Below, piece by piece: positions 34,830 through 48,649 of a stretch of 64,000 bases of DNA. The DNA is from Chamaecrista fasciculata (lineage: Eukaryota > Streptophyta > Magnoliopsida > Fabales > Fabaceae), in the NCBI GenBank assembly GCA_003254925.1, contig QANZ01020749.1, positions 137,356 to 201,355 on the forward strand, read 5' to 3'. Position 1 is the stretch's first letter. Each line of letters starts with the position of its first letter. The notes under the pieces were generated by a model. It did not search any database, was not told where the DNA came from, and saw only the letters and a program-made list of their open reading frames with translations. The position numbers were made by a program, and so were the translations under genes.

Positions 34830-37800
34830 CTGTAAAATGCAATCAAACGTTGGGTAATAAAATAATAATCCAAATTTCCAGAGGTCTCTTCTATTTCAGA
34901 CTTTGGAAATGTAGACTGAATATGAAAAATCGGAACTTCTTTGAAACTCACCTAATAGTTCCTCTATGTTTGACACAACTCGTCAAAAGTCCAAATTTTA
35001 ACACATAATCTACCAGCCATTATTCCCAGGCTTTAAACAGAACTTTGGACCTTTCTTTACCTTCTTTTACTTTCCAAGAGTAATCCCAGGGTACTACACT
35101 ATTAAAAACCTGTGTAACTTCCAGCCAGTTCTCACGGGAACAACCTACTTGAATCTTTCCAAACAGCCAAAAAAGTAGCATCTTTTTGGACCATACAGGA
35201 CTAGATAATTACGTATTTTTACTTTCTCTGTTAGTGTGCTCTACACAAATAATTATTTTGCAGTAAACTACTGATACAATAAAATGCAATTCCACCTACA
35301 GGGCAATTTCAGTGGCAAGCAAATTTGAAAGCATAAGTAAAAATTCTCTACAGAATCACATTCAATATGGATTAAACAGGGAAACTGCAATTTATTATTG
35401 GTTGGACAGAGGTAGCCCTGTACCAGTATGATTTCTATTCATTCATTATTTCCTAGGGATTGCTTATGCTTGTTTAGTTACTTCTCAGGTATTAATCAAA
35501 TAGAGTGATATAAAGCCCCCCAGCACTTTTTTATTTTCTAAACATCGACAGAAAGATCTTACATTTGCTTCCAATGTTCCTTTGTTAACAATTTTGGTTC
35601 TAGTAGCTACATCAGTTAAAGCAGCTGCCAAGGATATCTATTAAGCGGAAAATTTCAGTGCCACGTGTAGTCTTCAGTTTATGGGGAAGTGTTGAGAAAC
35701 CAGCAAGTCTTATAAACTAAGTGAGACTCTAAGGATTAGGAATTTATTACTGTCTATGAGTCTTATAGTTATCCCTTATCATTATCTCTAGAAATGTACT
35801 CTGTAGTTATCCCATTCACCAGATTTCTGTTTTATCCCTTAATTACAATAGCCTATAACAAATCTGTTTAAAAACCCAAGAGTAGGAATGCATTAGACTT
35901 TCAAAATTGTCAATGACTTGTCACTTATCACCTTGCGAACTCACTAACATTGTGTCTTGAGGGCTTGACATATGAATTAGAATTTCTAATTCACCCAATA
36001 TTTTCCAACCCACATTTGTGAAATTCAAGCCAACATTAGAAGCAAGCTTACTTTCAGTAATGATGATTATTACTTGGTCATTAATGTCAATTGTAAAGAT
36101 CCAAAGTAGACTTAATATGCTATGATTTGCAATAGACAATAGAAGTATAGAACAGACCAATACATTAATCATTCTTTTTAAAAGTTGTATGCTAGAGCTA
36201 CTGGACCGTTTTGTATCTTGCATAACCTTGATACCAATGCATTTTCTTTTTACTTACTAACTGCAGCCAATATTAGCCCCATTTTCAATATTTAGGATTT
36301 ATTTTAAGGAACCTTGGAACCTCCTTTGTCAAGATCATTTTCCTTATTCTCAAGTGCCAAAAGTTCCTAATACATTAATTAGTTTTCTGATGATATTGAG
36401 GCAGTTGATAAGTATGAGGATTCTTCTTCCACTACTTTACACCACTTTCATACCACGTGAAAGAAATGTCCTAATTGATATAAAACGTGGATTAATGATG
36501 CTAACTAAATGTGAGTTTTGGCAGGTCAACCCAAGGTTAAATAGTACACCCAATACACACAAACAAACACACATAAATGTGAAGATAGTTATACATATAG
36601 ATAAACACATGTACACAGACATAGATATATCTACAATCACGTAAAATATATATATATATATATATTGAGAGATAAGTGCACAAATATCAATGCTATCTAA
36701 ACAAGAGTTTGATAACCAAAAAAAATAGTACAATGGTTCATAAGTAGTTTCATTGGTCATACTTGATCAAACTAAGATTAACCCCACCCAAATTTAGACA
36801 TCTGCCACCACTAGTTCTTCCTCATTTGTCATAGAAAATGATGCATAACAACTAATTTATTAAAATTTCACTTTGGGGGGTTTATTCTTTAAATAGTAAT
36901 ATCATTCTCCTAATTTATCATCTGCTTCTAATTTTCTAGAGATTACTGAAATTATTTGGGTTATTTCTGAGGGATTAATCATAAAAAAGGGTATAAATAC
37001 TTCTGAAAAATTTGAGTTTTCTATTTTTGGAGTATTTCTAAGTTCTTAATTAACTGTTGAGGCTTGAGGCTACTACGTTCTACATCAATTCCATTGTCGA
37101 CTGCTCTCAACTTTCCTTTTCCAATGGGAAAGCAACCAGAGCTTTTATTAGTTCAAAGAACTACCATTCTTACCACTCAATTTAAAGACAAACAAATTAT
37201 ACATAAGATAATAATTAATATATATAACAGGTAAAAGTATCCATGAAGGAAGCCAAACAACTGGTTGTTTTTTCAAGTTCTAAAAATTAAAACTCTTGAT
37301 AATNCCATACAATTTTAAGTTTCTGTATTGTCCAAAAAAAAAAATGTCTTTTTTTATGACAAAAAAAAATCACCATCAATTTCCTTTTGGTCAAAATCTC
37401 ACATTGATCCCTTTATATATGGGTTGGATTTCAAATTGATTTCTTATCTTTCATTTGTTTCAGATTGATCTTACATATTTCCATAATTATTCAAATTGGT
37501 TTCAAAAATATTAAATGAGACATATCTCTCTTATTTTAAACTCAAATGCAACAAATCTAAATCTATAAATTTCTTAGTATTTTGAGATCATCAATAAATA
37601 AAATTAAATTGAATCCCAAAAGTAGAAGTAGACACAGGCTGAGTTTTTGGTGGACCAAGGGCAAGTAAATAGTAACACTGGCACAACTTTTTAAAGAGAT
37701 TAAATTGTAAGAGAGAGAAAGGATGACTAAAATTGATCTCACTATCATCTCTATTAGGCAATGAATTGAAGACAAAGGGCCCAGGCACAATGGAAACAAC
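34830..37800. other. Intergenic stretch between RS gene and formin pseudogene
   Basis: No gene is supported. It must hold the promoter and 5' untranslated region of the RS-rich protein gene (minus strand), but I see no clear core element. A short TATATA run lies at about 36646-36665, and a single N, probably a contig join, at 37304. Confidence 0.5.
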
Positions 37801-37809
37801 TCATCTCCA

Positions 37810-39334
37810 TCCCTACCATTGTCAAATTTTTCTGACGACTCCAGTCTGGAAAGTCTCAATCCCTTGCCCTTCAAAGTCATTTCCCTTATAATTACCATTC
37901 CCCAACACCAGCACCTCCTTCTCCCACTGGTACTAGTAAATAGTAATAATAGTATCACCACCACATTCCCAGCCATCTCTGTCTCTCTTTTTAGTCTCCT
38001 CGCCCTCTTCATTTACTATCGTCGTAAATGCACCTCGATCTTTATCCAAACTAGGATCCTCAGAGCTCAAACCGCTTCCCCCATTGACGCGCCACAATTT
38101 ACAGGCAGAGTGATGAAGTGGAGGAGTTGTTTTCTCCGAGAGGGTCCTCTAGAAGAGTGCTTGATGTCGATGTTATTGGTATGGATAAGATTGGGAGTAG
38201 AAGCTTCAATTCAAACTCTGTTTCTATCACTTCCTCCCCTTGTATGAATTTGAGTCTCCTCCGCCTCTGCACTTTTGGGATAACAACACCAACACTCCCA
38301 ACCCAAAATTGAAACCTTTGCACTATGATCAAGTTAGGGCCACTTCCGATCGGGCCATGGTTTGGGATCACTTAAAACCAAGTTCTTTCCAGTAAGACAA
38401 TCAGTCATAAACACCTTTACTTATTCGTTACTTCTCTAACCCAATTCATTCATTCATTGCATATGCATTCCCTCCCTCTTGCAGATTGAACGAGGAAATG
38501 ATTGAGATGCTCTTTATGGTGAATAAATATTAGAGAACACAACACTTTACGACTTAACTATACTTTTACCCTTAAACTATAAGTCACTTAATTTATTTTT
38601 TTCTTTTTCAGCTTTTGTTATAGATGTATTGTTTGATTTTGTTTTCGTAAATCAAAGTGCTATCGTAAAGAAGAGTCTAGATAATTAACATCGGCATTAA
38701 TTTAGTTTGTCTATACTCTATTTTTTAAAGACAAAACTGAAATAAGGCGGGACGTCTAAAGGCTCTATATGAATATATATTTTATTTAAAAAGAAATAAA
38801 TAAAGTTAGATGATCAAGTAAGATAAAGGATAGTTTTGTCTTCAAAACATATAAAGAAGCTAAATTAGTGCCCAAAGTTAGTTATATTATGCAACATTTT
38901 ATGTTCCCCAATCTCTGCCTCTGCTGTTACTTGTTGATGCTCATTATCTGTCTTATATTGCAATCTATGGCCTAGTAGACCTATTTATAAGTAACTGGCT
39001 TTTTCTCTCTCGTTAGATGCACTTTTAATTGTATTACACAGTGTTCCTGTGTCAGTGACTCAGTGGCATATTACAAATTTACAATACAAGCTTCCTTTTC
39101 CTTCTAATAGGCAATTAGGATGTGTTGGGTATAGAACTTCTGGAAAGTTTGTTAAAGATGGCTCCAACTAACGATGAAGGATGTAAACTGAAGAAGTTTA
39201 AAGCAGAAACACCGTTCAAGCTTGGGCGAGCTGGAAAGTTTCTTAAAGTCATTATTGATATTCCTTTTGCATTTAAGAGAGTGGATGCCATGCTTTATAT
39301 TGCCAATTTTGATTCAGAACTAGAATACCTTTGA
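37810..39334 (+). pseudogene. Class I formin (FH2 protein) pseudogene
   Basis: Pieces of a plant membrane-anchored formin appear in order but in changing frames. They are a hydrophobic segment SLFSLLALFIYYRRK (about 37985-38025); EELFSPRGSSRRVLDVDVIG (about 38120-38180), a hallmark of these proteins; the FH2 start FWDNN...[22 protein letters not shown] (about 38275-38391); a second exon LNEEMIEMLF (from 38486); and an FH2 exon with [20 protein letters not shown] and [17 protein letters not shown] (39119-39334). Formins nucleate actin filaments. The proline-rich FH1 region is almost gone, frames shift near 38100 and 38260, and the last exon stops soon after NFDSE where the family continues. 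No later FH2 exons are present. Confidence 0.8.
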
Positions 39335-40958
39335 AATTTTAGAGGTACATATTATTTCACCGGCTCAATATCTATCAATTTTTGTCATTCATTTATTAAG
39401 AGTGTTTTAGATTGAGGATTACAGAGGAGAAAGAAAGAGAGGATACTTATGATATCTTCTTAATTGGGAAGTGTTAAAAATTGAAGGAGAAGATAATGTA
39501 AAATTAATTATAGATCTTGCATTATTTTTTGACAAATTCAAGACATCTCAAATTAGAGTATTTTAGTTTGGCAAAAGAAAAAGGGTAAATTACAAATTAG
39601 GTACCTGTGGTTAGACCAAATCTCACATCACTACCGCGTGGTTTAAAAGACTCACTTTAGATACCTGAGGCATGCGACGTTTAGCAATTAAGGTACATAT
39701 GGCTTAGTTCTATCAATTTTAACGGAAAATGCTGGCGTGGTGCTCACATGACTTAGTCAAAAATCAAATTTTGGTCCACGAACAATGGGATAAGTTTAAT
39801 TTTGGTCATAGTTGTTCCGTTTTTTTCTCCAAAAAATGTTATTTTTGTCCTCAAACTTTCATTTTATTTCATTTTGTCCTCAAACTTTCATAGTTGTTCC
39901 GTTTTTTTGTCCAAAAAATGTTATTTCATATGGCTTACGCCGTTATTTTTATCCTAAACAATTAAGATGAATCATTTCTCTCTCAAATATAGGAGTAATC
40001 ACGGGCTGGGTCGGGCCGGACCTGAGACCAGACCCAGTTAGACTCAAACCGGGCCATCAGGTTCGACCGAGCCAAACTAGGCTACATTATTTTAAAAAAA
40101 AAATCATATTTTTTATTTAACTCATTTATTTATTTTATGTATTTTTTATATTTTTGTTCACCCCTACTCAAATACATAATAATAAGATGATACTTTTTAA
40201 TCTCTAAAAGATTAAAAAGTATACTATTTAGTCTATAAAAAATTTAATAAATTAACTGTTTTAAATATTTAGGGATTAAAAGATACAATCTTTTAAAGAT
40301 TGAATTGTTAACAAAATAATCTATTAAAGATCGAATTGTTAATATATTCTTGATGAAACAGAAAAAGTTACAAGCATTTTGCTACCTGCAAACTGAAGGC
40401 CTGTTTTCTTTACATATATGCATATACATCTTAAATTACTCATGTAGAAATGAAGCTTAATATAACGTTGAGAAAAATATTTAAATATAAGAAATTGTTT
40501 GACGTTACTGACAAAATAAACTTTCTTCTTATTCAGAAATAGATCGGCTGAAATATGTAATGAAGTAGATGATCTCAACTGTCCATTAAATTACTCAAGG
40601 ACAAATTTAGAGAAAGCAACAATCATAATCGCATAATTTATTACTTCACTAAATCCATACTTCAACCGATTCACTCCCTATTCTTATTCTACTTTCTGAT
40701 GCACTGCCAAAATATAAGAGTATCCTGAACATTTCATGTCGTCCGAGGCATTGTCATTCGCAATCAAGACAAAGGGTGAGGAAGGTTTAACACTTTTACT
40801 AAGCAATTCCTGTGGCCATATCTTTTCTGCCGAACCAAAGGAATGACCGAAAGCTTACTATATCTGGAAATTCAAAATTTCAAATACATGTATGGATTAA
40901 TTTCAAAATTTTATCCGATTCCAGACTTAACTTAATGTGGATGATTATTAGTTTTATA
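39335..40958. other. Intergenic stretch with repeat relics
   Basis: No gene is supported. Bases 39586-39720 (GGGTAAATTACAAATTAGGTACC onward, GTGGTTTAAAAGACTCACTTT) resemble one decayed arm of the GGTACCCTGTGG fold-back family. A short direct repeat, TTGTCCTCAAACTTTCAT and CATAGTTGTTCCGTTTTTTT, lies at 39823-39910. A hAT-type MITE lies at 39990-40166. Confidence 0.5.
39990..40166. mobile_element. hAT-type MITE, 177 bp
   Basis: An exact 8-bp direct repeat, CTCAAATA, lies at 39982-39989 and 40167-40174. Ends are TAGGAGTAATCA on the left and TGTTCACCCCTA on the right, imperfect inverted repeats of the plant hAT form TAGGGGTGAACA. The interior is rich in GGGCC and CGGGTC-like motifs followed by an A/T run. 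Too short to code. Confidence 0.8.
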
Positions 40959-43900
40959 CGAAAGAAAAATAGGAATTAAAACAAATTATATAAAACGAAA
41001 TTCTTAAAGTAAATTAAGAGAAATAAACAAATTTATAGAGATTAATATACTAAGCTGGAGGAGCCAAAAGGTTAAAGTTAAAGTGAGTAAAGAGTAGGTT
41101 CAACCCACATTACTCTATAATGTTATATGAATAAGGGTTATTAAGTTTTACATCGATGAACTCTTACATAGATAAAATTTGAATAAAATAGTAAAAATCC
41201 TTGAAAATAACTATTATAAAATATTTAATATGTTTCTAGTTCAAAATTCAAATTTAAAATAAGTATTAAATAAAATTTGATAAACTCATCAAATATATGA
41301 TTTTAAAGTATATGATTTAAACTCTGTTTTATAATATTAGTAATTTTAATGAACTAATTATTAATACTCTCATGCTGAGAGTGAGGGTTTTTGCCAAATA
41401 GGCATGTTGATAATCTTAACTATCACTAATTACCACATATAAATAGGGACCCCAAGCATATTTGCATTCATAATTATAAAATTAAATTACTTAATTAGTA
41501 CAAAAACAATTATAGTAATAATTAATGGTAATTAATGGTAATCTATATGAATTTTAATGAAAAACTTCAACAGTCTCCCACTTGAATAACATTAATCAAT
41601 TATTAGGGAATCGTAGCAAAATACTGAAGCAAATAATTAATTATTATAACAAAAGTACACTAATGTGTACAACAAATGAGACTATAGAAACAAATCACTG
41701 AATCTGATAGGGAAACACATGACAATTAAAAAAAAACAAATCATTGCAATTGATGGAAAACAAGTGTTTTAAACAAACACTGCCAATGATATAAACGAAT
41801 CCCTGAATCTTATGGGAAAACATGTGATAGCAAAACAAATTAATGCAACCGATGGAAAAACAAGTAATATAAATAGATCATTGACAATAATATACACATA
41901 TCAATTTCAACATCTAAATAAGATAGACTATAAAATGATATCAAAATGTCATCTCAAATCGAAAGTCTATAAAGACTTATCTCAGACTCCCATTAAACTA
42001 ATGCTTATAAAAAAGTTTCCAACAACACCACAAGTAAGCCTTTAGTCAAAAAGATAATCGAAATGTTCATCATAAATGTGAATCAAACGAGTCTAAAAGA
42101 TAATAATGTCGGATTCAATATTTAAACAAATCTAGATCTAAATAACTACAACATCTAGTCGTGAGATAACACAAAATATTGAATCTGATTAGGGAAAAAC
42201 AACTGAATACAATAAGATCACAAGTTGAACTAAATCCAACGATTGTAATTACATTACATCAACTGCCTCTGAAAGGTTAAAGTTGAACTAATTAAATCCC
42301 ACAAACGTAATCAAATTGCGCCGAATTCCTTTCAAAGGCCAAAGTTAGGCCAAAATTGGATTGAATCCAACAAATATAATCAAATTGCATGAGATGCCTT
42401 GTTAGGCCAAAATTGGATTGAATCCAATAAATGTATCTTCGGACTTCCACAAGTTCGAAACATTATAAAAATGTACAACATGCTCATATGAGCAAAGCAA
42501 TTCAAATAACAAACAATTGTCTAGTGCAGACTTAAACTATCTACACAACTAACGTAATCTGCATCCAAGCAGTAAACAATTTTAATTGGATGATATTTTA
42601 CAAGGTCAAACATATGATTTTTCAATACCTTACAATTATAACAAAAAAGTTATAATTGGGAGAGTATCCACATGAGCCAAAACAAATACTAATAGCAGAA
42701 GCACAAGGGATTCTCATAAAATTACCTGAGGTAATTTGGAAAACTCCTCATTTGAACAAGGCGACACTAACGGTACAAGAGTGCATATTGAAGTTCTTAG
42801 GCACTCACTTAACGTAGGATCCATGAGACAAGTTAAGACTACGACAAGACTTAACAAGGTAAAATTAATGTGCAATATAAAAATAAGATTTTACTCAAGT
42901 CATTTTCACAAAAGCTGCTATAGAATAAAATTTTGTCTCAATCAAAATCTAACGAAATTGATGCAAGGATATTAAGAAAAACGAAATTGAATCAGTAATG
43001 AGAAATAGTTACACAAATAATCAAAATCTAACAATCTCCCACTAGGATAACATTAATTAACCATTAGACTTTCAAAAAAAATACTGAACTAAGTAATCAA
43101 TAACATGTTGCACAAAATGCATACTATGTTTCAATAGGATACGAGAAACTTTGGAAGCGCTACAAACAAATAATAGTTAGATCACATACGAATGAGCACG
43201 TTTACAAAATTGTATATTAATTGTGGCTTAACGATGGTAAGAACACAATCAACACACAATTCAAATCCAAATTCAAATTTTAACTATCAACAAAGATTAA
43301 ACCACAATCATATTATTCTAACTAAGAATGTGGCATCAGTTTTGCAGAATAATCATCTCATTGAACAAATCACAATCAAGAAATTTCATTAGGCTTTGCA
43401 AAATTCCTCAAGATTACAGATGTAATTTTCCTGAGTCAAAGCAAATTTTGCTCACAAATAAATCGCAGAGAGAGGGCATGTGAATACATCCAGCAACAAA
43501 TCAAACAATTTTAATTTTGGATTTTGACTTCATAATACCCCACAATCACAGATGAACAAAACAACAAAATAAGGAGTTCATCCAGAATTTATCAACATGG
43601 GATGAACCAGAAACAAATTTCAACAAATAAGATTAATGTAAAGAATATAGCAAAACAGATCTGAACCAAACTTAATAACCTAACCAGGAATTAGAAATTT
43701 TGAAATTCAGATTATAGATCTCAAATATCAATGAAATCAAGAACTTAAACCTTAGGCTCTGATATTATTTGAAAGAAAAATAGGGATTAAAGCAAATTAT
43801 ATAAACGAAATCTCTAAAACAAATCGGGAGAAATAAATAAATTATTATAGGTAAATATACTAACTTAGAGGTGCCAAAATATCATAATCAAACCTGATCA

Positions 43901-44395
43901 AAGAGTATGTTCAACCATATTATCCTAGAGTGTTTTATAAATTAGGGTTATTAAGTTTTGCGGTGAAAACCTATAAAAAAATGTTTTGAAGAGAGAAACC
44001 ATTATATAGACAAGATTTGAACAAAATAGGAAAAATTCCTGAAGAAATAACTTTTTTATCAAATATTTGATATGCTTCTAGCTCAAAATTCAAATTTAAA
44101 ATATGTATAAGATATGATAGGCTCATCAAAAATATGATTTAAACTTTGACGCAAAATAGCTCAATATCTAAATTAGTAATTTAATGGTATAATTATTAAT
44201 ATTCTTAGGCTGTGAGTTGTGGTTTTCGCCAAATAGGTACGTGGAAAATCTGACCATCATGGATTACCACATACAAACAAGGACCCAAATATATTCTCAT
44301 CTCTAATTACAAAATTAAATTACTTAATCAATATAAAAACAAATATAACAATAATTAATGTTAATCTGTAGGAATTTTAATGAAAAATTCCAACA
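40959..44395 (-). mobile_element. Degenerate LTR retrotransposon, Copia-like, minus strand
   Basis: Two related direct repeats of 614 and 626 bp lie at 40959-41572 and 43770-44395. Their ends are TG/CG...CA. On the minus strand the right copy is followed by AATATCAGAGCC, close to the TGGTATCAGAGC primer site for initiator tRNA-Met. The left copy is preceded by the purine tract CAAGTGGGAGAC. Flanks GTTTTATA and GTTTATA suggest the target site. The 2.2-kb interior (41573-43769) is AT-rich with no pol domain, so it is non-autonomous or decayed. A second CTCCCACT tract at about 43035 hints at internal duplication. The element ends 79 bp from the thioesterase stop. Confidence 0.75.
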
Positions 44396-44473
44396 GTTTA
44401 TAGGCCTAATCTGCCAGGCAAGAATATTCAGAAATGATCACGGTAAGTTCATAAAGATAAGTAGATCGCTGTG

Positions 44474-46884
44474 CTAGGGCCTAGGAGTACTTACAACATC
44501 CGTGCGACCAAGCACCTTACGTGCTTCCTCTTCTGTGGAAGGAACAACATGCCGAATCTTCCCTCCACTTTTTATGGCCTCTGGATTAACACCGAACGTT
44601 AAGTAGAATCTGTTGGACACCTGTATGAAGAAAAACATAAAAGAATTGAGTAAGGCATTTATTTTTGTATCCTGTTAATTATTAAAGAACATATATGTAT
44701 ATATATATTAAGCTGATAATAACATTTGGTCTGGGAAGGTGTATCCAGATTCCAGACAACAATTACTGGAACACGTTGCTCTGTTTTTTTTTCCTTGAGA
44801 GAAAACTTAATGTCAGTGTTCACCTCACTGGACCGGAGCTCAGGCTTTGTAACATGCGCAATAACTTCCACATTCACCAGAGGTTCAGCCAAGTTTTCAA
44901 CTTCTGTGTACAGAACACACGACTTGAGACGAAGAAAATTTCCAACGTCCACCTGCATCATCAAGTAAAATATTTGTATTGTCTTCGTTGAAATATCAAG
45001 ATAAATGTTCTTTTCTACGAGACACTTCAAGATATTTAACCTTTTCTCAGCCCTGGAACATGTTCCAGAAACTAAAAATAATCGGGAAATAGTGTAAAAG
45101 GAACTAAAAAATTAATTTTGTGGAAAGAGGTTATCAGTAATGATGACGATCTGGCCCCTTTAGAAGTTCCAAAACCTGAAAGATAACAATTAGATGGTAC
45201 CACTTTATTCCGACTGGCATGCCCACTGAACCCAGCGAATGGTTTAAATAAGTAAGTACTATTGTTGCATCTTCCAGAATCAAGAGAGTAAAATAAGAAT
45301 CTTCAAGAAAAACTCAATTTATAGGAACATGAAGTGTGGTCGGTCAAGGTCAGTTGTCACTCGTCAGTATACTTACGGGTCTGTAAAAATCAACATGGTC
45401 AACTTCTAAGAAATGGGGTGCCACACCAGCAAAGGCGTAAGCTGTTGAAAAGGCAAGTTCAAAGGCTCTTCTCATCAAAAATCCTCCAAAAATACGACCA
45501 TGAATGTTTCTTTGCTGTGGCTGGCAAATAAACGAGTTTTCCAGGCAAGTATCTTTCATCAGGATGCTATCTCTGTCGGCCAACGCTGGCATGTCACTGA
45601 AAATACGCCCTTCAGCCAATAGTTCATTGAGCCTAGCAGTGTCTCTATTCTCTCCACCTTTACATTCTGCTCTCTTTTGTTTCCTTAGTTTGTTCCTCTG
45701 CGCTGCTTCTTCCCAGAGATATCTTTCTTGTTCAGTTTCAGGTGAGATCTGGTTAATAGAGGCTGACTTTCCGGTGGCAGAGTCACGAGCCACAAATGTG
45801 AAGTTTGCTACAAGAGCAAGTGAGTCTGAGGTATTAAAGTTCCCTGCCAACGTTTCAATTTTCAGCACAATCAACAGTTAACAATCCAGCCATAAACTTT
45901 ATTCAAACTTTTTCGTACTAAAATTACAATGTTTACACTAAATTCGATCCTAAATAAAATATTACTCCTGTTGAATGTCCAAATCACTGTTGATAGGTTA
46001 TTTTCATACCTCAACAAATTTTAAGTTTACGCGATAAATTTATGAAACACTGCGCAGTTATTAATTTTCTAGCACCTTGACCTTGCTTTGATTGATTGAG
46101 TTCCAGCTGTATCTCCATTGATGACCGGCCAACCCACGTAACGGCACCAACTATAGTCAAATCAATGTCAATATGGATTGGTTTCTTTAGAACCATCCTG
46201 TCCACGGAGGCAGTAACCAATATAAGAGGCCTTGTTATGCCATCTTCATTGCAGGAGTGCTGTCCAAATGATGGTAAATAAACTTTAACATCTTTCTCAA
46301 GAATAAAATTTATAGATAATAAAGTGATTTGTAAGCAAAATAGCAAATTAAATCATTCCAACAGTTGCAGATGAAAAGAGTTAGGAAATAGCAACAAGAT
46401 TAGGTCAAGTTACCTTGAAGGCAATGGTTCCAGCTAGAGCATCAAGGTCTTCCACCAACTTCCCCATCCTAATTCGATTCCAGGGGTTCCTGTACTGCTC
46501 TCTGAGAATGTAGTCAGAAGAGAAGTTGTAAGAAATACTAGTCCTACTTTGAGAAGGAGTTTTGGCAACGCCAGCAAATTGAGATTGAGATTGAGAAGAA
46601 ACAGGCTTTTCGAATAAAGTGGATCTCGCTTCCCACAGAGCGTGTGTAGCAGGCGAATGGTACATGCCCGGCCATAAACTAATGGGTTTGCGGTTAGATG
46701 AGCCTGCATCAATGGTTTTTGGCTCTGTAGAATCAGGATCGGAATCGGAAGCCTGAAACGTACAAAGAGATGCTTCGTGTTCGTGGGAATTGTTTCTGAA
46801 AAAGGATTTCGTTCGTCTCCACCCGGGGGCGTTAGAACTGGGATCCAATAACCACGATCTCACAAGTGCCTTTCTCATTCTCAT
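44474..46884 (-). CDS. Acyl-CoA thioesterase, ACOT9/10-like, double hot-dog (5 exons)
   Basis: Minus-strand exons 46884-46414, 46259-46082, 45843-45377, 44952-44824 and 44620-44474 join in phase through GT-AG sites to give 463 residues. This is the usual length for plant relatives of mitochondrial/plastid ACOT9, which hydrolyse acyl-CoA thioesters. Landmarks: RMGKLVEDLDALAG and LVTASVDRMVLKKPI (first hot-dog), GAVTWVGRSSMEIQLEL, ANFTFVARDSATG, a charged linker, NIHGRIFGGFLMRRAFELAF and HFLEVDHVDFYRP (second hot-dog), then FLRLKSCVLYTEVEN and PSTEEEARKVLG. The start chosen (MRMRKALVRSW) gives a basic, serine-rich N-terminus suited to organelle import; an in-frame ATG lies 90 bases upstream. 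The last exon passes over a perfect splice donor (GTT|GTAAGT at 44494) and stops seven codons later, so a former final exon may have been lost. Confidence 0.88.
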
Positions 46885-48649
46885 TCCATTCAATGCTGAA
46901 TTCGCTGCTCCTGCCTCCTCGAATGCACAAAATGAAATTAATACAAGTTTTACCTCGACAATAAATACTTTCAAGTTTCAAGCCAACATCATTTCATTTA
47001 ATTTCATTTCTAATATTTATTTATTATTAAATTATTAAATTTGCCTAATTAATTTTATTTTTTAAATAAATTAACAACAGAATTTATTATATGTTTTAAT
47101 CTAAATTAGAATTTAAATTTCTTTTCTTATCAATTTTAAATTACATATTAAAAGTCATGTAAAATCTATTGTTAATATTTAACTAAAGTCAAAACAAAAG
47201 ATAAAATTGATTAAAATATAAAGCTTTAGAAATAAAATTGACAGTAAATAAATAAGGAGGGAAATTAAAAACTAATACAAAATTTAAGAATAAAAAAAGT
47301 GTTTTTATAAAACATAAATCATTTTAAAATTATAATGTATAAAAAATAGTTAATAATAAGAGGTTATAAACTTTTGAAAAACTTTTAAAGATCTGGAAAG
47401 TTATTTTTAATTATAATTATATTTTAAAAAATATTTTATGCTATTTATAGTATATAATTTATCAAAAACACGCAGTAAATAGATTTATTATCTAAGTCAT
47501 ATATAAAACACAAATTTGAAAATTTGATATTTCAATATATAATATATTATAAAACAATTCTTTATGCCCTCAAGAAATTAAAATTTTGAACAAACTATAT
47601 TAAACCTTTCAATTCTTTAATTAAATTATAGTTGATCTCATTCTAAATCTAACACTTAAGGTACACATATTTTTCTTATAAAAAGTTAAAATGTGGATTA
47701 AACTTTTAATGTGTGATATTAAATTTAATATAACATTTAGACTAAAGTTTGATCTCTAATCTTTAGGATCACATGCAATCTAGACCTCTTTCTTTCTTTT
47801 TTTTTTTTTTTCAATTTTGATAATATAAGTTTCTCAGAAGTTTTATTTTTAGTTACAGTGACTAAATATGGTCATATTTATCTTGTTCAAGTTCAAATGT
47901 CATAAGTTCAAAGTTACATATTGCTTTTTACTAGTCTTTTCTTTGTTCAATTGAAACCATTAGCAAACAAGGTCTAATTGAGCTTCGAAAGTGGGTCACT
48001 CATTTCATGGTTGAATGATCGAACATAATCATATCTATTTCTTTTCAAGTCCAAATGCAGCGAGTTTGGAGCTATGAGGTCAAATAAGACCTTAAAGTGA
48101 GTTTGGTACCAATGTTATATAATTTTTTCGTAGCGAAAATAATCATATCTATTTCTTTTCTTCTCGTAGTCTCATAGCAATAGCAAATGAGGTCAAATAA
48201 GACCTTGAAGTGAGTTTGGTACCAATGTTCTATAATTTTTTTGTTTTTTTCCTCTCAAACCTACTTTTCGAGTTTGATTTGACCTTATAAGCAAAAATAA
48301 GACGCGTCGATTAACCCATAGCTCCGAATTTATCGTAATTAAACTTGAAACAAGATAAATATAATTAACTTCGTTCATTTGGTTATGAAACAATGGTTCA
48401 CTAGCCAATTTGACCTTGTTTGCTAACAATTTCCTAGGCAAAAAAAAAAAAAGAAACTCGTTAAAAACAATATGTAACTCTAAAATTATCGCATTTGAAC
48501 TTACAACGAGAGAGATATGATCCATTCATTGGAATCGAAAAGTGAAACTTTTTAAAAAAATTTAAGACAAAAATTGTAAGAAAAAATTAACTAAATTGTA
48601 ACTGAAAACTACAAAGCTGGATTAGGATAAATCTAACTAAATCTAACTG
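46885..48649. other. AT-rich upstream region with a decayed fold-back repeat
   Basis: 46885-47800 is very AT-rich and holds the promoter side of the thioesterase gene; no gene is seen. About 47815-48085 and 48285-48570 are imperfect inverted copies: shared phrases are TTAGCAAACAAGGTC and GAGTTACATATT or its relative, and GGAGCTATG. Within it GGTCAAATAAGACCTT and GTGAGTTTGGTACCAATGTT are directly repeated at 48079-48120 and 48191-48232. This looks like an old non-autonomous element. No target duplication was found. Confidence 0.5.

Noticed and set aside
36354..36760. Two overlapping frames of about 100 codons on opposite strands
   Set aside because: Formed by ACACAAAC and ATATAT low-complexity sequence.
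45504..45881. 125-codon plus-strand frame
   Set aside because: Antisense shadow of a thioesterase exon with clear homology on the other strand.
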